Positions 1 through 8,548 of a DNA stretch of 64,000 nucleotides are shown piece after piece. Source of the stretch: Acholoe squamosa (taxonomy: Eukaryota; Annelida; Polychaeta; Phyllodocida; Polynoidae); the NCBI GenBank assembly GCA_949317995.1, contig OX439036.1, forward strand, positions 4,891,207 through 4,955,206, in the 5' to 3' direction. The first letter of the stretch is position 1. Each line of letters starts with the position of its first letter. Made by a program: the position numbers and the translations under genes. A model generated the notes under the pieces. It saw only the letters and a list, made by a program, of their open reading frames with translations. It was not told the origin of the DNA and ran no database searches.

Positions 1-120
1 TGAATGAACATTACTTAAAAAATACACTCTGAAAACAAAGTTGTTGAAATCACGGCACATTCCTCACCACACAATTGCCAGAGAATCATCATTATTTTTT
101 ATTCCTTGTACAGTTGTGTA

Positions 121-245
121 TCACTGTACCGCCACCTGGGGTTTTTTGTAAAAACTACATTGGTTCGTGCTATACAATTACAGTAGTCCACTGTTAATTT
201 TATGAGGATCCCTGACAAATTCAACAGTTATCTTTTACAGTATAC
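121..245 (+). repeat. Dispersed intronic repeat fragment
   Basis: This stretch ends in a motif like ATTCAACAGTTATnTTTTACAG preceded by a GTCCACTGTTnAnTTT-like block. Diverged copies in the same orientation are visible around 25985-26080 and 63775-63905, with a weaker one near 39310-39380. The family is not recognised. The alignment was made by eye, so the boundaries are approximate. Confidence 0.4.
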
Positions 246-326
246 CTCTTATAATATTTGAATCTTTTAATGAAATGAAATCTTGCTTTTTACTCATATT
301 ATATCTTTATGTTTTAAACATTACAG

Positions 327-608
327 AGACTAAGGAGTACTGCTGGCCGGGGTCGTTTAATGTCACATGTACCGGTCGGAGTGTGATTATGATGGAATCA
401 GCGCGGTACGGCCGGATGCAGAAAGGGCGATGTCTCACCTCCGACATCCATGTAGGATGTGCGCTGGATGTCTTAGCAGAGGTAGACCGGAGGTGCTCGG
501 GCAGACAGGCGTGCTTCATATCTATACCTGATACTGTACTACATAGACTACAACCATGCCCTAAGGACATGTTGGCCTACCTAGAGGCACGGTACAGCTG
601 TATACTAG
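327..608 (+). CDS. Internal exon encoding a SUEL-type (galactose-binding) lectin domain
   Basis: The exon starts after a pyrimidine-rich acceptor ending in TTACAG (321-326) and stops at a GTGAGT donor (609-614). Both borders are phase 1, so the 282-bp exon is symmetrical and encodes about 94 residues. The peptide has the sea-urchin-egg-lectin pattern: EYCWPGSFNVTC, then SARYGRMQ, RRCSGRQAC, a late PCP and YLEARYSC, with the expected set of cysteines. Known family members bind galactose or rhamnose and are secreted or sit on the outer face of membrane proteins such as latrophilins and EVA-1. Splicing to the exon at 32038 keeps the frame, giving SUEL followed by a CUB-like domain. No signal peptide is seen here, so the gene must start upstream of the window. 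Translation can be read back through the intron to an ATG at 275, but the acceptor makes that start unlikely. The domain call is firm. The identity of the full gene is unknown. Confidence 0.85.
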
Positions 609-655
609 GTGAGTATTAGCGTAGAAGTTGTAGTAGTTTAACCGATGAAAGTGCA

Positions 656-915
656 TCATGCCCATTTGTTGTCATGATACACCAATGAAGTGCTGTCCAG
701 TATGGTCACCAGCACTTCTTTTTTTGGAGCATCATCTAAGACTATATCAAACCAGTAGGGTCTGCATGAGGCTTGATTGCAACCCTGGTCGGCCCTACAG
801 GGTTGATACACTCCCAGAGATTCGGAATGGTGCAACGATGAAGTGCATAATGGCAAGCAGTCTCGCCAGCACTTAATCAGTGCATCATGCTGACCAATAG
901 GCATGGTGCACTCCT
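656..915. repeat. Copy of the GATGCACCAATGAAGTGCTGG hairpin repeat family
   Basis: This intronic stretch contains repeated halves of a dispersed foldback family: TGCATCATG..CCATTTG, CACCAATGAAGTGCTG and the reverse complement CCAGCACTT..GTGCATCATG. The same words recur at 3170-3270, 28600-30430, 36066-36132, 37360-37580, 43535-43720 and 62090-62200. Short open frames here come from the repeat and are not genes. Confidence 0.6.
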
Positions 916-973
916 GCATGAGTAGCCCTTAAAATTATAGCCACTGAAGCATAATTATATACTTAAGTGATGT

Positions 974-1388
974 AGTACTCAGTCCCTAGGGAGGCCTCGA
1001 CTCCCCTTATACTCTCTATGTACAGTAAATGTGGGGATTTACAATAACACAGAGTACCCAGCCTCTGGGGAGTCTCTTCACTCCCCTTTTTCTCTCTATG
1101 CACAGTAAATGTGGGGATTTACAATAACACAGAGTACTCAGTCTCCAGGGAGACTCTTCATCCCTCTTGTACTCTCTATGTACAGTAAATGTGGGGGTTT
1201 ACAATAACACAGAGTACTCAGTCTCCAGGGAGACTCTTCATCCCTCTTATACTCTCTATGTACAGTAAATGTGGGGGTTTACAATAACACAGAGTACTCA
1301 GTCTCCAGGGAGACTCTTCATCCCTCTTATACTCTCTATGTACAGTAAATGTGGGGATTTACAATAATACAGAGTACTCAGTCTCCAG
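974..1388. repeat. Minisatellite, about 80-bp unit, five copies plus a partial copy
   Basis: The block AGAGTACTCAGTCTCCAGGG returns at about 1053, 1133, 1213, 1293 and 1373, an 80-bp spacing. Each unit contains TACAGTAAATGTGGGG and TTACAATAACACAG. The last three units are almost identical and the first two are more diverged, as expected for an array growing from one end. Confidence 0.9.
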
Positions 1389-1835
1389 CTTTGACAAATG
1401 AATGAACTGCTAATGAAGCCAATGAAACATAGCTAAATCCATGCTTTGAGTTATTGGCGAGGTGTATTCATGTATAGAAAAGTAAAGAAAATGTGCATTG
1501 TATTTGAGTGGTGGTTGTATAGGCAGGGCGTATCTTACATACACCAGGTATTGCGATAGTCTTCTCTGAGTTCTACCTTATCTATAAGATAAGCTTTATA
1601 TTAATCTATAAAGCTATTCCTGTACACATACTCTATGTCTTGTATACATAATATAATGATGTACCGCAAATCTATACCTACCCCAGCACCCCCTAGTGTG
1701 AAGTGAGTGAGCTCTTGTCCGTATAAAGGATTTAATTTGGCTGCATTACCTTCAAAGTCTGTTACAAAGGAACAACAGCTCAATAACCTGGCTATGTACA
1801 CCTGCCAGGGACAAATAGGGTAAAATTGTATGTAG
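1389..1835. other. Intron DNA with no recognised feature
   Basis: No exon-like frame with splice signals, no RNA gene and no clear repeat is seen between the two minisatellites. Confidence 0.6.
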
Positions 1836-2803
1836 CCTCTGTAGGCAGCCATCTTGTCCCCCTGTGTGTAGGCAGCCATCTTGTCCCCATGCATATAGGC
1901 AGCCATCTTGTCCCCCTGTGTGTAGGCAGCCGCCTTGTCCCCCTGTGTGTAGGCAGCCATCTTGTCCCCATGTGTGTAGGCAGCCATCTTGTCCCCATGT
2001 GTGTAGGCAGCCATCTTGTCCCCCTGTGTGTAGGCAGCCATCTTGTCCCCCTGTGTGTAGGCAGCCATCTTGTCCCCATGTGTGTAGGCAGCCATCTTGT
2101 CCCCCTGTGTGTAGGCAGCCATCTTGTCCCCCTGTGTGTAGGCAGCCATCTTGTCCCCCTGTGTGTAGGCAGCCATCTTGTCCCCCTGCGTGTAGGCAGC
2201 CATCTTGTTCCCCTGCGTGTAGGCAGCCATCTTGTCCCCCTGCGTGTAGGCAGCCATCTTGTCCCCATGTGTGTAGGCAGCCATCTTGTCCCCCTGTGTG
2301 TAGGCAGCCATCTTGTCCCCCTGTGTGTAGGCAGCCATCTTGTCCCCCTGTGTGTAGGCAGCCATCTTGTCCCCCTGTGTGTAGGCAGCCATCTTGTCCC
2401 CCAGTGTGTAGGCAGCCATCTTGTCCCCCTGTGTGTAGGCAGCCATCTTGTCCCCCTGTGTGTAGGCAGCCATCTTGTCCCCCAGTGTGTAGGCAGCCAT
2501 CTTGTCCCCATGTGTGTAGGCATCCATCTTGTCCCCCTGTGTAGGCAGCCATCTTGTCCCCCTCTGCGTAGGCAGCCGCCTTGTCCCCCTGTGTGTAGGC
2601 ATCCATCTTGTCCCCCTGTGTGTAGGCAGCCATCTTGTCCCCCTGCGTATAGGCAGCCATCTTGTCCCCCTGTGTGTAGGCAGCCATCTAGTCCCCCTGT
2701 GTGTAGGCAGCCATCTTGTCCCCCTGTGTGTAGGCAGCCATCTTGTCCCCCTGTGTGTAGGCAGCCATCTTGTCCCTCTCCGTATAGGCAGCCATCTTGT
2801 CCC
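1836..2803. repeat. Minisatellite, 27-bp unit, about 36 copies
   Basis: The unit is 27 bp with the core GCAGCCATCTTGTCC followed by a variable C-rich and TGTGTGTAG part. The array runs for almost 1 kb with few substitutions; a few units lose or gain bases (for example near 2535-2570). Because 27 is divisible by three, frames on both strands stay open for hundreds of codons, and these are not genes. Read on the minus strand, each unit holds GACAAGATGGCTGC, which matches the YY1 consensus AAGATGGC. Confidence 0.95.
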
Positions 2804-2810
2804 CCTGGCC

Positions 2811-2860
2811 ATTTCTTAACAATGATAATAACACTGTTAAGAAATAACCCCTAGGGGTTA
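2811..2860. repeat. Two adjacent palindromes
   Basis: ATTTCTTAACA (2811-2821) pairs perfectly with TGTTAAGAAAT (2835-2845). It is followed at once by the perfect 16-bp palindrome TAACCCCTAGGGGTTA (2845-2860). The first arm, with the preceding GGCC, matches the end of the MITE family seen at 20732 and 45737 (GGAGGCCATTTCTTAACA), so this may be a remnant of that family. Confidence 0.65.
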
Positions 2861-3372
2861 CTTCCAGGGGCACTCTGACTTAAGATATAAAGTTGGTTTA
2901 TTCAAATAGCAATAGAATGTGGGTAGAATTAATATCATCCCACTGACATTAGTGCTGACCACCCATAACCTGTCTACTCAGGCATTTGCTGTGTAATGGC
3001 TTTTTGCCAAACATAATTTAGGTTGTTCAATAGCTTAGAAGCCATGTTTTGTATCCCATTGTTTTATTCTATTTCTCAGTCACATTAAGATCAGAATCAT
3101 GCCTTAATTACCCACTAGTCAATATCCAGTTATGGGAATTAATACAATTAAAAATGTGTTGGCATTAACGCCGGATCGATGCATCATGTCCATTGGCTGC
3201 CATGATGCATGATGCTGACCTGGCCATCATGCTGCATTGGTGCATCATGCTCACTCTATGCGAGTATGGAATGTCAACTTGATATGGAACATGATGCACC
3301 GCTGGGATACTCTGTTTTGGGTAAATGATCTACCTCCGCTCATACACTCTAAAGGGTTAGATATGAAATCTT
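2861..3372. other. Intron DNA; one diverged hairpin-family copy
   Basis: Only a degenerate copy of the TGCATCATG hairpin family (about 3170-3270) is recognised. Nothing here looks like an exon. Confidence 0.5.
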
Positions 3373-3376
3373 TTAA

Positions 3377-3686
3377 AGGGAAACAGTACCCTATTTTTAT
3401 GATAGCACATTTTGCATTGCCGTTATGCTAAATAAGGATATTCTGGCATAATTATTAGCAAATTGGTCATTGTAAAGGAGAGAAGCAGGCTTATCCGATG
3501 CATCTGATGACGTCAAGATTGTCCAAATGCATCAAGTGCTGCATTGTTTATGCATAGGGGTTTTTATACAATATATTTCAAATTCAATACAGTATGCCGC
3601 ACCGTCACCATCTTGTATAGAAAAATTACGTAGGGTTATTTAGTGATGTCAAAGTAAGCTATCATGAAAATGGGTGCTGTTTCCCT
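3377..3686. mobile_element. Foldback MITE with TTAA target duplication (piggyBac-type end signature)
   Basis: A 310-bp segment begins AGGGAAACAGTACCCTA and ends with its inverted match, with GCTATCATGAAAATGGG inside the right arm. It is flanked on both sides by TTAA (3373-3376 and 3687-3690). The terminal inverted repeats extend about 30 bp with a few mismatches. TTAA duplication is the hallmark of piggyBac transposition, so this is probably a non-autonomous relative. It has no coding capacity. A CRE-like TGACGTCA lies at about 3507. Confidence 0.75.
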
Positions 3687-3690
3687 TTAA

Positions 3691-4619
3691 ATGAATTGCT
3701 TTTATCAGAGCCTATGAACTATGCTGATAGCAGCATCTTCAAGTTCCTATTTAGTAAGAAACCACATCTAAGAATCATTCCCCGGCTTCTCACCATGAGG
3801 ATTAATAATGAAATATATCTTGTTGGAGAGTGTAGTGTTTTCCTTGGCTGCTTCCACTAATCTAATATTCTTTGCCTGGTTGTTTTTAATGGTGAAAGTT
3901 AAAGTGATTTTGTGGAGAGGACGTGCCTTAAACAGTACCCGGGCGGCCAGTGCTGGAGCTGGAGAGGTACACTGGGCTCTTGTGGTGATAAATTACCACT
4001 GGCAACTACTTTACAGCTCATGCAAACATATTGTTTAATATATTTAGATGAAAGATGCATTGAGACATAAGACTGGGGCCTTAAATGTCTGACTGTAATC
4101 TTGGTACCTTGGGATACATTTGGGTTTTTATGACTTGCAAATCAGACAAATATCAAGGTTTTTTATAGCTCAAAATAAAAAGGCATTAAGATTTAAAGTT
4201 GTAAATCATTAAAATAGTGCGTTGATTATTGTTTTTCATCGTTTCTTTCTTAACAATTATGATCTTGAGGAATCCCGTCCAGCCAATATCAGTCTGGGTG
4301 TGTAGAACATGAGATTTGTAGGATCGAATAGCCTATACATACCTGGCTGGCGTTGGGGGCTGCAACGTTCAGCAAAAAGAAAGCCTCATCTACCTACCCA
4401 CATGGGCGGCGACATACGGTACATATGTGAATGTGAGACGATTTCCAGAAGTAACCCTTAATACTCAAAGGATTTAAGTAGTTTAAAATAAATTTTATCT
4501 TTCTTTTTTTTTCAAAATAGAACATCCCATTGTCATTGGAGGTACCCAGAAGGCAGTTTTTGTTCGTGCAGCAGTGGTTACCTGAGTCATGTACATCGGC
4601 TAGACAACCAGTATGGATG
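3691..4619. other. Intron DNA with no recognised gene
   Basis: A 76-codon hydrophobic open frame at 3808-4038 has no domain signature and no homology that I can see. GATG at 4616-4619 is the target duplication of element 1. Confidence 0.5.
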
Positions 4620-5969
4620 TGTCATACTAGTAATTGGCATGATCAAGTTGTCATATGAGAAATATCATATGACTAGTGGTGTAAGGAGTAAATACATCAG
4701 GCTCATATAAAATAATGTTATTTCCAGTTGTCACTGGTTTATTCAGCTTTAGGCAACATGTAAGAAATATCAATCATACAGTAGTTGGTATGTAGGTAAT
4801 TAGTACATACAGTAAACATACAGTAATTTATAAAGTACAATGTTCAGTTCCACTCCACCTGTGAGGTATTAATAATACAGTGTCCAGCATACTTCTAGGT
4901 GGGTTCCCACACCTAGCTCCTGACCTGCTGCTTAGAGGAATAATGTAATAATGGATAACTTTACCCTCTGGTGGAAGTCTTGAAGAAGATAGCCTCTGGC
5001 CACTAATGGTAGGAAACCAATGCCTGTCTAGCATAGTTTCACCATAGTGCAGTGGTATAGCAGGTAGCAGGAGATGACTGGAGATGTTACCTCTAGAGCG
5101 GTTCTTGGTGATGTGTCCTCCTGGAGGTGCAGACAGGCTATTTGTAGCAAATCTTGGAAAAGCACCTCCAGACTGACTGGAGCCAGCAGCATCTGCCTAA
5201 CTGTACAATTGTTTGAGGGGACCCTTTCAAGTGTCACAGGGGGACAAAGGACCCCCATGGACGCCGCTATGGCCCCCATTGTCTCGGTCGGTTCTGCATC
5301 TTTAGACCCTCATATCTCGGCCGTTTATGCTTGTATAACCGCCATTTTGGGCATGCGCAGAGCTGAATGTGCCAAGATTATAATGCCTGCTGGATAGGCG
5401 CGTAACTCCCGCCGGTTTGTCTGTAGCTCACTCGGAGGTCGATTCAGTCTCCATGGCGTAACTTCCTTAATACTGGGAGTTCCGCCTTGATCTTGGGCTC
5501 ATTCTGACCGTCTAAGTATGGGCTTTCCATAGAATTTTTGATATTTGACCTAGGTCGCTCAGGAGCGACGCTAGAGCGACCGGAAGGTTATGGCGTCGTG
5601 CTTATGTAACCCATTGTTCAGTCCTTAGAGTGCTCAGACACTCATGACGGCGTCAGCGGTGCTCAGGCACCCGTGACGGCCGGTTGCATTCACTTACAAG
5701 TTATTAATTTGTGCATTGAACCATGAGGTCGCACACTGAGACCCTTATTCTTATTATATTGTGCAGTGAACCATTAGGTCGGACCTTTTGATGTCATAAA
5801 CTCAGTCTAACTGACTGTGGCTGGTGTGCAGTGGGGCATGAACGCTCTTATGTAAAGTTTGAGCGCTCTTATAGCTCTTAGAACCAACCTATGTATTAAT
5901 TTCATAGATATTTCTTTGATTAATACAAAATATGTTACAATTTATGGAATAATAAAATGGTATATCATA
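4620..5969 (-). repeat. 3' LTR of element 1
   Basis: This 1,350-bp repeat is 99.8% identical by eye to 19142-20491. In element orientation it runs from TATGATATACC to AGTATGACA. The polyadenylation signal AATAAA is on the minus strand at 4738-4743. Open frames inside the LTR (for example 5074-5397) are present in both LTRs simply because the LTRs are copies, and none has domain features. Confidence 0.95.
5553..5681. other. Cluster of stem-loops inside the LTR
   Basis: Three small hairpins follow one another: GGTCGCTC/GAGCGACC (5553-5560 with 5574-5581), GAGTG/CACTC (5628-5632 with 5639-5643) and GGTGC/GCACC (5658-5662 with 5667-5671). The last two belong to a roughly 30-bp direct repeat ending in CATGACGGCG or CGTGACGGCC. 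The same series is present in the other full LTRs. It could be a structured transcript leader or R region. The 5' LTR of element 2 is broken inside the loop of the GGTGC hairpin. Confidence 0.55.
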
Positions 5970-5987
5970 GAATACTCCCTCTCCCCC
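5970..5987 (-). other. Polypurine tract of element 1
   Basis: On the minus strand GGGGGAGAGGGAGTATTC lies directly before the 3' LTR, the expected site for plus-strand priming. The equivalent tract in element 2 is at 60334-60351. Confidence 0.85.
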
Positions 5988-6329
5988 GAAAGAATGCGAA
6001 ACTCCGTCATTTCGCCGAGGGAATGTACAATTTATACAATTTTTACCTTATTTTTGGAGTTATATACTGTTTTGTAAGAGGATTTGAAGTAATGGGGAGT
6101 GCTTCAAATGCAATTTTTGTGGTAGAGCTTTGTCAGTATAAACAATTTTCTCCTGGGTATAAGTACATTTCCGAGTTTCTATATCTTACTATACCAGAGC
6201 TTATTTGCTTATGTAACATCAATTTTGGGTACAATTTTCCATTTTTATGTACAACATACAATTTGGGAAATAGTGTGCAATTTTGGCATTTAATATTCAA
6301 TTTAGCGTGCAAATTGAACATAAATGACA

Positions 6330-6715
6330 ATTTTAGTGTGCAAATTTACAATTTCGCGTGTAATTGCGTTCAATTGACAATTTCAGTATGCAAATATATA
6401 ATTTTTGCGTACATTTGGCAATTTAAGTGTGCAAATATATAATTTTCGCGTATATTTGGCAATTTTAGTGTGCAAATATATAATTTCGCGTACATTTGGC
6501 AATTTGAGTGTGCAAATATATAATTTTCGCGTATATTTGGCAATTTTAGTGTGCAAATATATAATTTCGCGTGCATTTGGCAATTTGAGTGTGCAAATAT
6601 ATAATTTTCGCGTATATTTGGCAATTTTAGTGTGCAAATATATAATTTCGCGTGCATTTGGCAATTTTAGTATGCCAATGTATAATTTTGCGTTCAATTG
6701 ATAGTTTCTGTATGT
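6330..6715 (-). repeat. AT-rich tandem array in the element 3' region (40/41-bp units)
   Basis: Alternating 40- and 41-bp units share GTGCAAATATATAATTT and CGCGTA..TTTGGCAATTT. About nine units are present. Element 2 has a shorter version at 59720-59960. Open frames in this array on both strands reflect the repeat and are not genes. Confidence 0.85.
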
Positions 6716-6859
6716 ACAAATATAATTTTGCGTACAGCTTGGATACACATAGAAATGTTGATTTTCTAAAAATCTGACTTCAGTGTATGAATTGGGTACA
6801 GGCATACAGTATAATGTGCAACATATAATTCAAATGTAAATTGGATACAACTTACAATC

Positions 6860-7125
6860 TAGTGTGCAAAAATACAATCTTTGTGTGCAAATTGGGTACA
6901 AGCGTACAATCTGGTGTGCAAACATACAATTTTAGTGTGCAAATTGGGTACAAGCGTACAATCTGGTGTGCAACATACAATTTTAGTGTGCAAATTGGGT
7001 ACAAGCGTACAATCTGGTGTGCAAACATACAATTTTAGTGTGCAAATTGGGTACAAGCGTACAATCTGGTTTGCAAACATACAATTTTGTGTGCAAATTG
7101 GGTACAAACGTACAATCTAGATTAC
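6860..7125 (-). repeat. Second tandem array in the element 3' region (about 50-bp units)
   Basis: Units contain GTGCAAATTGGGTACAAGCG, then TACAATCTGGTGTGCAA and CATACAATTTTA, about five copies. The counterpart in element 2 is at 59345-59640. It shares the GTGCAAAT and ACAATTT words with the neighbouring 40-bp array, so the whole 1.2-kb region may have grown from one short sequence. Confidence 0.85.
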
Positions 7126-7689
7126 ACTATTCAATTTATGGGATTTGAGACAAATTTTTCCGAGGGCCGGAAAAACAAAGTACTTCATGTACAATAGGCT
7201 TGTTTGTCTCTGAGTTACTCATTGATTTTGCTATATGGGTGTATTAATTGGCAATTTCGGCAGTGGGCCGCTGCTTAATTGACTATTCCCCTAGCCTTTT
7301 GAGTATGTGTCCCTGAAAGAGATTTATTTGGTGAGTATCTTAAGTAAACATGTCTTATGTCAACAATTTTCTCAACAAAAATTTTTTTTTTTTTTTTCAT
7401 TTTTCCAACAATTTTCTTGGATACCTAAAGTGTGTTACTTTAAGTAAACCTTGGCATAGTATACAAGTGCTAGTGGGTACAAAAACTGTCTTAGTTATCT
7501 ACCTGCATTCATGTATATTAATGTTAGATTTGTACAATTTTACAATTTGTAATTTGCAATTTCGCAATTTTGCGCGTATATGCGCATTAATCATTGATTT
7601 TTGTGAGAATACCATAGATTTTCATATTATACATCAACAAGTGGCTGTGTATATAATTTTTTTTTCTAATACTTTGATAATTTCATTGA

Positions 7690-7692
7690 CAG
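7690..7692 (+). promoter_or_regulatory. Candidate splice acceptor for an antisense transcript
   Basis: A polypyrimidine run with a CTAAT branch-point-like word precedes TTCATTGACAG on the same strand as ORF4, 228 bp before its ATG. The same signal is kept in element 2 (minus strand, near 58793-58830). This is an inference from sequence pattern only. Confidence 0.35.
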
Positions 7693-7919
7693 TGGAGGTG
7701 TGTCAGGAGTGAGATGTGAGTCTCCTCCCTGGTGTGCTCATGCAGTGGTGGCACTTGAGGTGTTAGGTGCCAGATTTTGGCATGTGTCTGTGGCAGTGCC
7801 TAGCTTGGTGTCAGTGGACAGTTCAGGGTGGGGGGGGGGGGTGTGTGTGTGTCCATTTAAGGAGTGTGTGGCTGGTATTGGAGCATCAGTTCCTCTCTGG
7901 AAGTCACTGCTGTAGTACC

Positions 7920-8399
7920 ATGGCCCACCTACAAGCTCTCTTCGCTCTGCCTGTCCCCCAGGTGATGGAGGTGGGGAGTCCAGCTAGGGCCCTGGTTGAG
8001 TCTAACCAGACCATCCATTATGGGTACATAGTGAGTAACTACAAAGAGATCATAGAGCATGGTGATGTGATGGTCTGTAATTACTCCTGCCATTATTTCC
8101 TGGGCTCAGCCTTGCGTCGGGGGGCCACTGTGGCCCTTCTGACTAGGGCCTTGGGCAGTATGGGTTTCTGGCCCATGGATTATAACCTAGGGCCGCGGGA
8201 GCGAGTGCTATGGGATTATTTGTTGGCGGCATCCCTCCTCGATCTTGCGGCATCCGGGAATCCATCCACGGCTGCCGAGTATGGACTGGGGATGCTGGAG
8301 GCCCGGCTCGCTGAGTGGGAGCAGGATCACGGCCATATGTATGGCTCGGACTCGGCCCCGGACTCTCCCATTGATGTTGAACCCGAGGATCTGTGGTAG
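7920..8399 (+). CDS. ORF4 of element 1: antisense accessory ORF, unknown function
   Basis: A 159-codon frame runs opposite to the element, tail-to-tail with env (150 bp between stops). The ATG at 7920 lies in ACCATGG, a strong eukaryotic initiation context, and the same start is kept in element 2 (58569). The protein has no signal peptide or clear membrane segment. It has a core, YFLGSALRRGATVALL, identical in both copies, paired tryptophans (FWPMD, RVLWDY, EWEQDH) and an acidic C-terminus ending IDVEPEDLW. The two copies have identical length with no gaps, 30 amino-acid differences (81% identity) and about 29 codons changed silently. The flanking DNA differs much less. This pattern supports coding function. 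I do not recognise the family. Antisense genes in this position are known in deltaretroviruses (HBZ), which is an analogy only. The frame continues open upstream of 7920, but a poly-G tract disrupts agreement between the copies there. Confidence 0.6.
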   Translation: MAHLQALFALPVPQVMEVGSPARALVESNQTIHYGYIVSNYKEIIEHGDVMVCNYSCHYFLGSALRRGATVALLTRALGSMGFWPMDYNLGPRERVLWDYLLAASLLDLAASGNPSTAAEYGLGMLEARLAEWEQDHGHMYGSDSAPDSPIDVEPEDLW

Positions 8400-8548
8400 G
8401 ATCCCGACTGACTGAAACCTAGGGTGTAAAAACCCGCCGTCCCAAAGGCCCTTTTCAGGGCCGGCAAATTGTCCGAAAAGTTCTGAATACTGTCTCTGAT
8501 GTGTTGTCTCCTGGTGGTGGACTGGGGGCAGCCTAGGCTGTGGGCAGT

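Noticed and set aside
275-326. Signal peptide MKSCFLLILYLYVL before the SUEL domain
   Set aside because: It looks hydrophobic, but it covers a pyrimidine-rich tract ending in a clear acceptor in the same phase as the other exons, so it is more likely intron.
1601-2873. Long open frames up to 403 codons on both strands over the 27-bp array
   Set aside because: The unit length is a multiple of three, so all frames stay open; no domain, start context or splice evidence.
3808-4038. Hydrophobic 76-codon frame starting at an ATG
   Set aside because: No domain, no homologous copy and no splice context; chance frame in AT-rich intron.
5074-5397. 107-codon frame in the LTR, repeated at 19596-19919
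   Set aside because: It is duplicated only because the LTRs are copies. In element 2 the frame is altered by indels, and no domain is seen.
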